64,000 bases of DNA from Bog-756 sp963699055 (GTDB lineage Bacteria; Actinomycetota; Acidimicrobiia; Acidimicrobiales; RAAP-2). The position numbers and the translations under genes were made by a program. The notes beneath the pieces are model-generated. The model searched no databases. It was not told where the DNA came from and saw only the letters and a program-made list of their open reading frames with translations. Where the stretch lies: the NCBI GenBank assembly GCA_963699055.1, contig CAVOTA010000002.1, positions 496,001 to 560,000 of the forward strand. The letters are read 5' to 3'. Positions 38,952-47,710 of the stretch are shown here, in pieces (within the stretch, counting starts at the first letter, position 1; every line of letters begins with the position of its first letter).

Positions 38952-39821
38952 TCAGGTGCGGGCGATGACCTCGTCGCCGTAGCGGGCCAGCGCGTCGGCG
39001 GTGTCCTGGTAGAAGAGGAACGCCGGCACCACGATGCGGTCGACCCCGAGGTCGGCCAGGGCCGACGCCTCGTCGAGGGCCCCGGGGCCGAACACCCCGT
39101 CGCCGCCGGCGGTGAACTCCACGTCGGCCGGGTCCCGGCCCGCCTCGGCCGCCGTCGTGCGCACCAGCTCGAACAGTTCGCCCAACCTGCGGTGGCTGCC
39201 CTTGGCCGGGAAGAACCCGTCGCCCAGGCGGCCGGCACGTCGGGCGGCGGCGTCGCTGTGCCCGCCGACGTGGACGGGTACCGCCCCACGGACCGGCTGC
39301 GGCCGCGAGATGCACTCGGTGAACGACGTGAACTCGCCCGCGTAGGTGGCCCGGTCCTCACCCCACAGGGCGCGCATGGCGGCGATCCCGTCGTCGGTGC
39401 GGCGGGCCCGCTCGCCGAAGGGCACGCCGATGGCGTCGAACTCCTCCTCCAGCCAGCCCACACCGACACCCAGCTCCACCCGGCCGCCCGACAGGTGGTC
39501 GAGGGTGGCGACCTCCTTGGCCAGGACGACCGGGTTGCGCTGGGGCTGGATGAGGATCCCGGTGCCCAGGCGGATGGTCGACGTGGCCGAGGCCAGGTAG
39601 GTCAGCCACACCAGCGGGTCCGGGATGGGTGCGTCGTCGGCCCCGGGCATCCGCCCCGACCGGTCGTAGGGGTACTCGGACCGGTAGCCGGCGGGGACCA
39701 CCGTGTGCTCCACGGTCCACAGCGACTCGAACCCGGCGGACTCGGCGGCGCGGGCGAAGTCGACGGCGGCCGACGGGTCGCAGAACGGCCCGGTGTTGGC
39801 GAAGACGATGCCGAACCTCAT
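38952..39821 (-). CDS. LLM-class (luciferase-like, probably F420-dependent) oxidoreductase
   Basis: A 289-residue TIM-barrel protein of the bacterial luciferase superfamily: MRFGIVFANTGPFCDP, ARAAESAGFESLWTVEHTVV, TSTIRLGTGILIQPQRNPVV, and LDHLSGGRVELGVGVGWLEE are the standard signatures. Actinobacterial members usually use coenzyme F420 or FMN; the sequence favours the F420 group, but I cannot prove it. Its ATG overlaps the stop of the DUF2855 gene as ATGA, so they are co-translated. It likely performs a redox step in the same pathway. Confidence 0.9.
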   Translation of the reverse strand: MRFGIVFANTGPFCDPSAAVDFARAAESAGFESLWTVEHTVVPAGYRSEYPYDRSGRMPGADDAPIPDPLVWLTYLASATSTIRLGTGILIQPQRNPVVLAKEVATLDHLSGGRVELGVGVGWLEEEFDAIGVPFGERARRTDDGIAAMRALWGEDRATYAGEFTSFTECISRPQPVRGAVPVHVGGHSDAAARRAGRLGDGFFPAKGSHRRLGELFELVRTTAAEAGRDPADVEFTAGGDGVFGPGALDEASALADLGVDRIVVPAFLFYQDTADALARYGDEVIART

Positions 39822-40924
39822 GTGGGGACCTCCTCGGTCCGGAGCGTGCAGATGGTGCCGACCCGGGGATCGACCCGGCCGGCGAGGTGGGTGCGGAAGA
39901 CCTCGATGACCGCCTCGGGCCCCGTGGCCCGCTCCAGTGTGATCCATCCCGCCACCCAGGCGGCGTACCGGTCCCACGCCTCGCCCATGCGGGCCGCCAG
40001 CACGTCGGCGCCCCACTCCCGGTTCCGCTTGGTGATCTGGCTCGGGGCGAAGAGGAAGGCCGGCGCCGGGCCCGGGCGCGGGTCCCCGTCGTCGGGGGGC
40101 GGGCTGTCCCAGTGGGTGTCGCCCACGATCATGGAGTGGGCCAGTCCGTCGGCCAGCCGGCGGTGGACGGCGGAGACCAGCCGCTGGTCGCCCGAGACGT
40201 CGATGAAGACCGACGGCACCTGGTCGAGCGAGTCCACGTCCCCGTAGACGACGACGTCGTCGTACACGCCCAGCGAGCGGCAGAACCCGGCGTTGCCCGG
40301 CGACGTCAGGCCCACCGTCCGCACCCCCCGGACGTGGAGCAGGTGGGCCGCGCCCAGTGCCGTCTTGGCCGAGGCGCTCGAGATCACCACCTGGGCGGCA
40401 CCGAAGTCGCCGTGGTCGGCCACGAAGTCGTCGATCACGAAGGAGGTGAAGAAGAGCGGGAACAGGAGCATCTGCAGCTCTTCGCCGTCGGGCCGGTGGA
40501 CCGGGTCGGCGGCGCACCGCCGGTACGAGTTGTAGGGACCGGCGAGCACGGAGCGGTGAGCGGACACGTCGGCCACCTCGGTCGCCGTGGGTCGGCCCGG
40601 CTCGACCACCAGCTCCGTCGACATGGGCACGAAGCCGAACAGGCGCTCACCCACGGCCACGTGGGGCGACCGGGTCTCGACCACGTCGGCGAACCCCCAG
40701 GCCGGCACCCGTCCCCACACCGTGTCGTCGCCAGGTGCCGGCGGGGACGCCGGGAACGCCTCCCAGTAGCGGAGCAGGTCGCCGATGACGGCGTAGGAGA
40801 CGTTGTTCGAGGAGAAGCCGAACCGGTCGACGGTCAGGCGCGCCTGCCCCTCGGTCAGCGCCGGCGACCCGGGCTCGACCACGCGCCACTCGGCCAGGTC
40901 GGAGCGTGCCACCTCGATGTCCAT
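39818..40924 (-). CDS. DUF2855 family protein
   Basis: A 368-residue protein matching the DUF2855 family, which is distantly related to medium-chain dehydrogenases. Characteristic stretches are FSSNNVSYAVIGDLLRYWEA, VPAWGFADVVETRSPHVAVG, VVISSASAKTALGAAHLL and GLTSPGNAGFCRSLGVYDDV (a remnant Rossmann region). No catalytic role has been established for the family to my knowledge. The ATG at 40924 follows GGGAGGGAGA. It is the first gene of the catabolic operon and is divergent from the GST-like gene at 41124. Confidence 0.85.
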   Translation of the reverse strand: MDIEVARSDLAEWRVVEPGSPALTEGQARLTVDRFGFSSNNVSYAVIGDLLRYWEAFPASPPAPGDDTVWGRVPAWGFADVVETRSPHVAVGERLFGFVPMSTELVVEPGRPTATEVADVSAHRSVLAGPYNSYRRCAADPVHRPDGEELQMLLFPLFFTSFVIDDFVADHGDFGAAQVVISSASAKTALGAAHLLHVRGVRTVGLTSPGNAGFCRSLGVYDDVVVYGDVDSLDQVPSVFIDVSGDQRLVSAVHRRLADGLAHSMIVGDTHWDSPPPDDGDPRPGPAPAFLFAPSQITKRNREWGADVLAARMGEAWDRYAAWVAGWITLERATGPEAVIEVFRTHLAGRVDPRVGTICTLRTEEVPT

Positions 40925-40982
40925 GCGACCGTCTCCCTCCCGACGACCCGGGCCGCCGTCGGCCGGGGTCGTGTCAATTGCG

Positions 40983-41007
40983 GTGACATCTGTCACGGTA
41001 TCTGTCA
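40983..41007. promoter_or_regulatory. Operator-like repeats between DUF2855 and GST-like genes
   Basis: GTGACATCTGTCAC (40983-40996) is a 6-2-6 inverted repeat, immediately followed by a second ATCTGTCA, so TGACAGAT occurs twice in direct orientation 12 bases apart on the minus strand. This is the only control region between the divergent genes and resembles TetR-type sites. Confidence 0.6.
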
Positions 41008-41123
41008 GAAGATACGCTGGCAAGCGGACGACGCCGACGCCCACCCCCGCCGTGACCGTCGGGGCGGTCGTCGGCACCCGCCGATCTACAGTCCCTCCAC
41101 CGACGCGAACAGGAGATCCCGTG

Positions 41124-42296
41124 ATGGACCCGTACATCCTCTGGGCCATGCCCGCCTCGCTGTACTCGGGCAAGGCACGCTCGTACCTGCGCACGCACCG
41201 CATCGGCTACGTGGAACGTGCGGCCGGTGATCCCCGCTACACCGACGCGGTCGTGCCGGCCATCGGGCGCTGGATCATCCCGGTCCTCGAGACCCCCGAC
41301 GGCACCCTGGTGCAGGACACCGTCGACATCATCGACTTCCTCGACCGGCTGGAGCCCCCGGAGCGGTCCGCCTATCCGACCACCCCGGTGGTGCGCGCCG
41401 TCGCCCACCTGCTGGAGCTGTTCGGGGGCGAAGGGCTGCTGCGTCCCGCCATGCACTACCGGTGGGACTTCGACGACACCAACGTGTCGTTCCTGTCGAA
41501 GGACTTCTCGTCGGCCCTGGCCGTGGCGGCCGACGACGAGACGCGGGCGGCCGTGTTCGCCTTCGCCAGCGACCGCATGCGCTCGGCCGCCGCCGCCTTC
41601 GGGGTCAGCGAGGAGCTGGTGGGCGATATCGAGCGGTCCTACGAGCAGTTCCTCGACCTCCTCGACGCCCACCTGGCCGGGTCGCCCTTCCTGCTCGGCG
41701 GCCGCCCGACGATCGGTGACTACGGGTTCATGGGCCCGCTCTACGCCCACCTGGCCCGCGACCCGTATCCGTCGGTGCTGATGAAGCAGCGGGCACCCCG
41801 GGTGTGGCGGTGGGTGGAGCGGATGAACGCGCCGACCCAGGACGCCGGCGAGTACGGGGACGTCCCCGAGGACCTCGTGGCCGACGACGCCGTGCCCGAC
41901 ACCCTGCGGGCCCTGCTCGCCTACATCGGCGAGGAGTACCTCGACGAGGCGGTGGCCCAGGTCGCCGCCGTCGACGACTGGCTGGCCGAGCACCCCGACG
42001 CGGCCGAGGGCGAGGTCGTCCTCGGCAAGCCCAACCGACGGTTCAGCGGCTCGACCACCTTCGCCTGGCGGGGCCGGCCCATGACGGTGGCCGTCGTCCC
42101 CTACCGGATCTGGCTGATCAAGCGGCTGCAGGACTCGGTCGCGTCCGCACCGTCCGGGGCGCAGGCCGCCGTCCGTGCCCTGTTCGCCGACGTGGGCCTC
42201 GACCCCCTGCTCGACGTCCGTCCCCGCCGGTGGGTGGAGCGGGCCGGCAACCACGAGGTGTGGGGACCACTGCAGGATCCGGTGCTGCCCGACTGA
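41124..42296 (+). CDS. Glutathione S-transferase-like protein 1
   Basis: A 390-residue protein whose first 210 residues follow the GST layout: N-terminal thioredoxin-like domain (ILWAMPASLYSGKARSYLRT, IPVLETPDGTLVQDTVDIID, the last being the conserved glutathione-contact turn) and the helical domain (FLLGGRPTIGDYGFMGPLYA). The long C-terminal extension of about 170 residues is unusual for a GST and unrecognised. ATG at 41124 lies seven bases after AGGAGA. It is related in style to the two other GST-like proteins at 43287 and 44000 and converges on GshB. Reaction unknown; glutathione use is inferred. Confidence 0.82.
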   Translation: MDPYILWAMPASLYSGKARSYLRTHRIGYVERAAGDPRYTDAVVPAIGRWIIPVLETPDGTLVQDTVDIIDFLDRLEPPERSAYPTTPVVRAVAHLLELFGGEGLLRPAMHYRWDFDDTNVSFLSKDFSSALAVAADDETRAAVFAFASDRMRSAAAAFGVSEELVGDIERSYEQFLDLLDAHLAGSPFLLGGRPTIGDYGFMGPLYAHLARDPYPSVLMKQRAPRVWRWVERMNAPTQDAGEYGDVPEDLVADDAVPDTLRALLAYIGEEYLDEAVAQVAAVDDWLAEHPDAAEGEVVLGKPNRRFSGSTTFAWRGRPMTVAVVPYRIWLIKRLQDSVASAPSGAQAAVRALFADVGLDPLLDVRPRRWVERAGNHEVWGPLQDPVLPD

Positions 42297-42307
42297 GCCG
42301 TCGGCAG

Positions 42308-42330
42308 GGCCCGGCACGGTCGGCCGGGCC
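42308..42330. terminator. Bidirectional hairpin terminator
   Basis: GGCCCGGC (42308-42315) pairs with GCCGGGCC (42323-42330) around a 7-base loop, between the convergent GST-like 1 and gshB genes. Confidence 0.6.
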
Positions 42331-42346
42331 GGTCCGTCCCGGTCGG

Positions 42347-43279
42347 CTACCCCGCCCGCTCCGCCAGCCAGTCGACCACGGCGAGGTCCGGTCGTCGGCC
42401 CGACAGGCGGGTGAGCTGGCGCAGGCCGGTGGGGCTGGTGACGTTCACCTCCGACAGGTGGCCGTCGATCACGTCGATCCCGACGAACCACAGCCCGTCG
42501 GCTCGCAGGGCCGGGCCCAGCACCTCGACGATCCGGCGGTCGGAGGCGGTCAGGTCCACCACCTCCACCGAGGCACCCCTGCCGATGTTGGCCCGGAACT
42601 CGCCGGGGGCGGGCACACGGTTGACCACGCCGAGGGGCTCCCCGTCGAGCAGCAGGATCCGCCGGTCGCCCGCCTCCACCCGCTCCAGGAACTGCTGGGC
42701 CATGACGGGCGAGGACCCGTCACCGGTGGCCGTGGCCACCACCCGCTCACGTCGGGGGTCGTCGACGCCGAGGCGCACCACGCCCGTGCCGCCGTGGCCG
42801 TCGAGCGGTTTGAGGACGGCGCCCCCGTTGGCGTCGGCGAACCGGAGCAGGTCCCCGGCGTCCGCCGTCACCACCGTGGGCGGCAGGAGCTCGGGGAACC
42901 GGCAGGCGTAGAGCTTCTCGTTGGCCTCGCGCAGCCCACGGGGGTCGTTGACCACCAGGGTCGAGCCGCGGGCCAGCTCGAGGAGCAGGGTGAGGGCCAG
43001 GTACCCGGCGTCGACCGGTGGGTCGGTGCGCACCAGCACGACGTCGACCTGGTCGAGTCCGACCGGCTCGGCCGAGCGCGGGCCGGCCACCGGCCCCGGG
43101 GAGCCGCCCCCGACCGGGCGCACCCGAGCCGCAACCCGGCCGTCGACCCAGGAGACGTCGCCGGCGGTGCAGCACGCCACCCGGTGCCCCCGTTCGAGGG
43201 CGGCCGCCATCAGACCGAGCGAGGTGTCGCCCTCAGGGTCACAGGACTCGAACGGGTCCATGACCACCAGCAGGTCCAT
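42347..43279 (-). CDS. gshB: Glutathione synthetase (bacterial GshB type)
   Basis: A 310-residue ATP-grasp enzyme that joins gamma-glutamylcysteine and glycine. It follows bacterial GshB closely: VMDPFESCDPEGDTSLGLMA at the N-terminus, VLVRTDPPVDAGYLALTLLL, LVVNDPRGLREANEKLYACR, the ATP-grasp core GGAVLKPLDGHGGTGVVRL, EFRANIGRGASVEVVDLT and the C-terminal FVGIDVIDGHLSEVNVTSPT. Length matches the family. No gshA is visible in the window. The next genes upstream on the same strand are two GST-like proteins (gap of seven bases), so they probably form an operon. Finding GshB in an apparently actinobacterial genome is unusual and may reflect transfer. Confidence 0.9.
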   Translation of the reverse strand: MDLLVVMDPFESCDPEGDTSLGLMAAALERGHRVACCTAGDVSWVDGRVAARVRPVGGGSPGPVAGPRSAEPVGLDQVDVVLVRTDPPVDAGYLALTLLLELARGSTLVVNDPRGLREANEKLYACRFPELLPPTVVTADAGDLLRFADANGGAVLKPLDGHGGTGVVRLGVDDPRRERVVATATGDGSSPVMAQQFLERVEAGDRRILLLDGEPLGVVNRVPAPGEFRANIGRGASVEVVDLTASDRRIVEVLGPALRADGLWFVGIDVIDGHLSEVNVTSPTGLRQLTRLSGRRPDLAVVDWLAERAG

Positions 43280-43286
43280 CCCCCGG

Positions 43287-44003
43287 TCAGCCCCCGCCGT
43301 CGGGGCGAGCCCGGGCCCGGTACCGTTCGAAGCGTCCCACCAGCTCGTCGGTTTGGGCCGCCGTCCACGCCACGTGGGCCCATCCCTCCAGTCCGGCACA
43401 TCGTTCGACGTGGGCGGCCACCCGGGCGTCCACCGGTCCGGCGAACCCGAGCCGGGCCAGGGCGGGCAGGCGGACGTACACCGGGACCACCGTCGCCTCG
43501 GCCAGGGTGGGGCCGTCCCCGGCCAGCCAGTCGGCGCCGTCCAGCCACTCCCCCATCTCGCACAGCGCCGCCGCCAGCTCCTCGCCGGCCCGGGCGATCC
43601 GGTCGGCGTCGGTCCCGTAGTAGACGCCGACCATCGGGGTGAAGACACGGGTATCGATCCACGCCATCCGCCGGCGGACCCGGGCCCGGGCCGCGTCGCC
43701 GACCGGCAGCAGGGGGCGACCGGGCACGGATTCCTCCAGCCACTCGAGGATCGGCAGGGAGTCGGCCCGGTAGTCGTCGCCGATGCGCACCATCGGGATC
43801 TCCCCCCGGGGCGAGTGGGCCACGAACTCGGGCGGCACCACGAACCCGCGGGGCCGCACGGCGGTCGGCGGCACGTCCACCAGGTCATGGGCGATGCGCC
43901 GCTCGGCCAGGGCGAAGGACACCCGCACCGAGTAGGGGCAGATCCAGTGCCCGTAGAGCGTGACGCGGGGTACGGTCCCCGCCGACGTGCCGGTCGCCGT
44001 CAT
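43287..44003 (-). CDS. Glutathione S-transferase-like protein 2 (CPYS motif)
   Basis: A 238-residue GST: thioredoxin-like domain with LYGHWICPYSVRVSFALAER, whose CPYS suggests a Cys-type (omega or glutaredoxin-like) active site, then EIPMVRIGDDYRADSLPILE, the glutathione-binding turn with SLPI, and an all-helical C-terminal domain (ADWLAGDGPTLAEATVVPVY). Length is standard. The ATG at 44003 overlaps the stop of GST-like 3 as ATGA. It precedes gshB by seven bases, a strong hint that its cofactor is glutathione. Confidence 0.87.
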   Translation of the reverse strand: MTATGTSAGTVPRVTLYGHWICPYSVRVSFALAERRIAHDLVDVPPTAVRPRGFVVPPEFVAHSPRGEIPMVRIGDDYRADSLPILEWLEESVPGRPLLPVGDAARARVRRRMAWIDTRVFTPMVGVYYGTDADRIARAGEELAAALCEMGEWLDGADWLAGDGPTLAEATVVPVYVRLPALARLGFAGPVDARVAAHVERCAGLEGWAHVAWTAAQTDELVGRFERYRARARPDGGG

Positions 44004-45049
44004 GCGAACAGCTGCTCGCACCCGGTGCCGTCGAGCAGTCCGTCGACCGAGGCGCGCGCCGCCGGCGCCAGCTCGCCGTAGCGCTCCCGCAGGTGCCGCA
44101 GACACTTGCCCTGGTACGCGAACGGACCCTGACGGAACTCGGTGCCGTCGATGGTGCAGACCAGCTCGTCGGCGCCGGCGTCGAGAGCGGCGGCGTTCGC
44201 CACCAGGAACGGCGCATAGGTGCGGCCGGCCTCGGCCAGGAGGTCCACCACCGTCGGGGGGACCGAGCCGGCGTCCACCCATCCCTCGTCGTCCGTCACC
44301 GGCAGCCCGGACAGGTCGTCGGTGACCGACACCCAGTGGACCACCCGTGGCGCCCGGTCGATCGCCACCCGCGCCGACTCCGGGTCCCAGCCCACCAGCT
44401 GGCTCAGCTGGCCGAAGATCCCGAAGTCGCCGCGGCCGGGCCGGGTCCCGAGCAGGTACGGGTGCACGGCCAGGTGAGCCTCCAGGAGGTCGAGCAGGCG
44501 TCCGTAGGAGCGCTCGATCACCCCGCGGTTCGTCCCGGTGCATCCCACGAGGGCCATGCGACCCTGCTGGCGGTCGACGACGTAGGCCGTCATGGACCGG
44601 TAGCGGTCGGCGGGCACCTGCTCGTCGAGATCGAGCGGGAGCAGCTTGCCGGCCTTGGCCACGGCGTCGGGGTACCACCAGCGGTAGTGGAACATCTGCT
44701 TGGTCACCCACTCGTCGCCGTAGTCCTCGAGCAGCTCGTCCACGAAGGCCACGGCGGGGTCCACCGGGACCACGCTGCGCCCGGGGACCAGCTCCTCGAG
44801 CCGCATGATCAACGGGCTCGAGTCGATCATGGCGTCGGGATAGGCCCCGTCGGTCGTCGGGAAGCTGATCGCCGGCAGCAGCCGCACCGGCGGCGCCGGG
44901 AGGTCGTCCGCCGCCGAGTCGCGCAGCACCCACTCGAACGGGATGCGGCGGTAGCGGAGCACGGCGCGCATCTTCAGCGAGTACGGCGACCCCATGGCCC
45001 CGGCGATGCGGACGGGGTGGTCGGGCAGGCCCGAGTCGGTCCCGGTCAT
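44000..45049 (-). CDS. Glutathione S-transferase-like protein 3
   Basis: A 349-residue protein with a GST N-domain (IAGAMGSPYSLKMRAVLRYR, SPLIMRLEELVPGRSVVP) containing an SPYS rather than CPYS motif, and a helical domain (LLEAHLAVHPYLLGTRPGRG, FGIFGQLSQLVGWDPE). A C-terminal extension of roughly 100 residues (TYAPFLVANAAALDAGADEL, FAYQGKCLRHLRERYGEL) resembles that of GST-like 1 in position, suggesting the two are diverged paralogues of a long GST subgroup. The ATG at 45049 overlaps the lipoprotein stop as ATGA. It is part of the lipoprotein-GST3-GST2-gshB run. Confidence 0.82.
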   Translation of the reverse strand: MTGTDSGLPDHPVRIAGAMGSPYSLKMRAVLRYRRIPFEWVLRDSAADDLPAPPVRLLPAISFPTTDGAYPDAMIDSSPLIMRLEELVPGRSVVPVDPAVAFVDELLEDYGDEWVTKQMFHYRWWYPDAVAKAGKLLPLDLDEQVPADRYRSMTAYVVDRQQGRMALVGCTGTNRGVIERSYGRLLDLLEAHLAVHPYLLGTRPGRGDFGIFGQLSQLVGWDPESARVAIDRAPRVVHWVSVTDDLSGLPVTDDEGWVDAGSVPPTVVDLLAEAGRTYAPFLVANAAALDAGADELVCTIDGTEFRQGPFAYQGKCLRHLRERYGELAPAARASVDGLLDGTGCEQLFA

Positions 45050-45808
45050 CGGGACGTCTCCTCCGAGTAGCTGTTCTCGAGATTGTCCTGGAGCACCTGG
45101 GCCGGCCGGTCGGCCGTCGCCACCACCAGCGGCCGGGTCAGGGTCCGCACCCGGTAGGTCCAGCCGGTGGGCAGTGTCAGCCGTGACGCCAGCCCGGGCA
45201 GGTCGGCCATCGACAGTGTCGGGTCCACGATCTGGCTGTAGGTCTGCATCACCCACACGGTGCCGCCCGGGGCGACCAGCTCGTAGACCTGGCGGCCGGT
45301 GGCGAAGGTGAAGGCGGCCTGGCGGCTCACGGTGTGCGGGGTGAACGGCACCCGGGCGGCCGCCACGCTGCCGCCCAGCACGACGGTGGCCTCCTCGATC
45401 ATGGCGATCCCGCCGAAGCTCTTCACGACCTCGCCTCCGGTGCGCACCTTGGCGATCGAGTCCATCAGCCAGTAGCGGGGGCCGTTCAGCTCGGCGAAGG
45501 GGACCCCGTTGGCGGCGGCGACGGACGTCGCGTCCATGGCGGACCACCGGGCCTCGGGGCAGGTGTTGAGTGGATAGGTGTTGTAGACGGTGGCCACGAG
45601 TCCGGTCGCCGTCAGGCGCACCAGCAGCACCTCGCAGTACCGCTTGCCGACCAGTCCGGTGGCCACGTGGGTGGTCGTGCGGGCCCCGGTCGAGGTCGTG
45701 GCGGTGGGGGTCGAGGCCGCCGGGCTCCCGCACGCCGACACCGGCCAGCGCCAGCGCCCCCAGCACAGCGGCGGCGGCCCGGCGCGTCCATCTTCTGTCA
45801 GTGGGCAT
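45046..45808 (-). CDS. Putative lipoprotein with a frame break in its signal sequence
   Basis: I do not recognise the family. The ATG at 45808 begins a typical lipoprotein signal (MPTDRRWTRRAAAAVLGALA) but the matching lipobox and mature protein (VSACGSPAASTPTATTS, then THVATGLVGKRYCEVLLVRL) lie in another frame, which is open from 45813 to 45046. A single extra base between about 45721 and 45750 would explain it. The mature part, about 220 residues, has phrases such as VYNTYPLNTCPEARWSAMDA and TGRQVYELVAPGGTVWVMQT, suggesting a small beta-rich secreted domain. Its stop overlaps GST-like 3 as ATGA, so it heads that operon. In-frame alternative: GTG at 45813, which lacks a convincing signal peptide. 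Confidence 0.6.
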
Positions 45809-45969
45809 GTCACGAGTCACGGGCCCACCGTAGCCTGGGCTGCCCGTCCCCGCCCGGGAGGTGGCCGGACCGACCGGGGAAGCCCGGGCCGGGGGCTCGC
45901 AGTACGCTCCGGCAGGCCCCGCGCTGGTCCGAGCGGCCCCGGACCGACCGCCACCCGAACGAGGACGTG

Positions 45970-47676
45970 ATGACCCCCACCCCACCGCTGACCGCCCTCG
46001 AGATCGCCCGCAAGGCGACGCTCCGGCCCATCGTCGACGTGGCCGCCGGCATGGGCATCGACGAGGACCTCCTCCTCCCCTACGGCCGGTTCGTGGCCAA
46101 GGTCTCCCTCGACGCCATCGGGGCGCTGGCCGACCGGCCCCGGGCCCGCTACGTCGTGGTCACCGCCGTCACCCCGACCCCGCTCGGCGAGGGCAAGACC
46201 ACCACCACCATCGGCCTGGCCCAGGGCATGTCCCACATCGGGCGCCGGGCCACAGCCGCCATCCGCCAGTCCTCGATGGGGCCGACCTTCGGGATCAAGG
46301 GCGGTGCGGCGGGCGGGGGCTACAGCCAGGCGGCGCCGTTCGAGGCCTTCAACCTCCACCTGACGGGCGACATGCACGCCGTGACAGCCGCCCACAACAC
46401 GCTGTCGGCCATCGTCGACAACCATCTGCACCACGGCAACGAGCGCCGCCTCGACGTCCACGAGATCTCGTGGCGGCGGGTGCTCGACGTCAACGACCGG
46501 GCACTGCGCAACGTGGTCATCGGACTCGGGACGGCTCAGGACGGGGTGCCCCGCCAGACCGGATTCGACATCACCGCGGCGTCCGAGGTGATGGCCGTCC
46601 TGGCCCTGTCGACGTCGCTCGCCGACATGCGCCGGCGCCTGGGGGCCGTGGTCGTGGGCTTCGACACCGACGGGCAGCCGGTGACGGCCGAGGACGTCCG
46701 CGGTGCGGGCGCCATGGCGGTGATCCTGCGGGACGCGCTCCAGCCCAACCTGCTCCAGACGCTCGAGAACACCCCGGTGCTGGTCCACGCCGGGCCGTTC
46801 GGCAACATCGCCCACGGCAATTCGTCGGTGGTGGCCGACCTCATCGGGATCCACACCGGCGACTACCTGATCACCGAGGCGGGGTTCGGCGCGGACATGG
46901 GGGCCGAGCGGTTCTTCAACATCAAGTGCCGGGTGTCCGGACTCGTGCCGGACGCCGCCGTGGTCGTCACGACGGTCCGCGCCCTCAAGGCCCACTCCGG
47001 CGCCTACCGCATCGTGGCGGGCCGGCCGCTGCCGGCCGCCCTGCTCGCCGAGGGCCCCGACGACGTCCGGGCCGGGGCCGCCAACCTGGTCAAGCAGGTC
47101 GAGAACGTGCGGCTGCACGGGGTGACCCCGGTGATCGCCGTCAACGCCTTCCCCGACGACTTCCCCAGCGAGCACGAGGCCATCCGCGAGATCGCCGCCT
47201 CCCTCGGAGTCCGGTGCGCGGTCACCACCCACTTCGCCGACGGCGGGGCCGGCGCCACCGAGCTGGCCGAGGCGGTCGCCGAGGCGGCCGAGGAGCCGGG
47301 CGACTTCCGGTTCCTGTACCCGTCCGGGGCCCCGTTGCGGGACAAGATCGGGACCATCGCCACCAGGGTCTACGGCGCCGACGGCGCCGACTACACACCG
47401 GCCGCGGCGCGCACCCTGGACCGGCTCGAGGCACTCGGGTTCGGCGACCTGTCGGTGTGCATCGCCAAGACCCACCTGTCGATCTCGTCGGACCCGACGC
47501 TCCGGGGGGCCCCGACGGGTTGGCGGCTTCCCGTGCGCGAGGTCCGCCTGTCGGCCGGCGCCGGGTTCGTCTACGCCATCTGCGGCGACATGCGCACCAT
47601 GCCGGGGCTGGGGTCCCATCCGGCCGCCTTCGACATCGACCTCGACGAGAACGGCGAGATCGTCGGCCTGTACTGA
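45970..47676 (+). CDS. fhs: Formate-tetrahydrofolate ligase
   Basis: A 568-residue enzyme that makes 10-formyl-tetrahydrofolate from formate, tetrahydrofolate and ATP. Motifs: VVTAVTPTPLGEGKTTTTIG (P-loop), RQSSMGPTFGIKGGAAGGGY, FNLHLTGDMHAVTAAHNTLS, VLVHAGPFGNIAHGNSSVVA, GFGADMGAERFFNIKCR and SAGAGFVYAICGDMRTMPGL at the C-terminus. Length matches the family (about 555-570). The ATG at 45970 follows a GAGGAC stretch. It is divergent from the lipoprotein-GST group and convergent with an MFS exporter; no other one-carbon gene is adjacent. Confidence 0.96.
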   Translation: MTPTPPLTALEIARKATLRPIVDVAAGMGIDEDLLLPYGRFVAKVSLDAIGALADRPRARYVVVTAVTPTPLGEGKTTTTIGLAQGMSHIGRRATAAIRQSSMGPTFGIKGGAAGGGYSQAAPFEAFNLHLTGDMHAVTAAHNTLSAIVDNHLHHGNERRLDVHEISWRRVLDVNDRALRNVVIGLGTAQDGVPRQTGFDITAASEVMAVLALSTSLADMRRRLGAVVVGFDTDGQPVTAEDVRGAGAMAVILRDALQPNLLQTLENTPVLVHAGPFGNIAHGNSSVVADLIGIHTGDYLITEAGFGADMGAERFFNIKCRVSGLVPDAAVVVTTVRALKAHSGAYRIVAGRPLPAALLAEGPDDVRAGAANLVKQVENVRLHGVTPVIAVNAFPDDFPSEHEAIREIAASLGVRCAVTTHFADGGAGATELAEAVAEAAEEPGDFRFLYPSGAPLRDKIGTIATRVYGADGADYTPAAARTLDRLEALGFGDLSVCIAKTHLSISSDPTLRGAPTGWRLPVREVRLSAGAGFVYAICGDMRTMPGLGSHPAAFDIDLDENGEIVGLY

Positions 47677-47710
47677 TTCGGTGACGGGCCATTCGGCCCC
47701 CCGTCGTGGC

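Noticed and set aside
47677..47710. Terminator between fhs and the MFS gene
   Set aside because: A bulged GACGGGCC/GGCCCCCCGTC pairing is visible but too imperfect to list as a feature.
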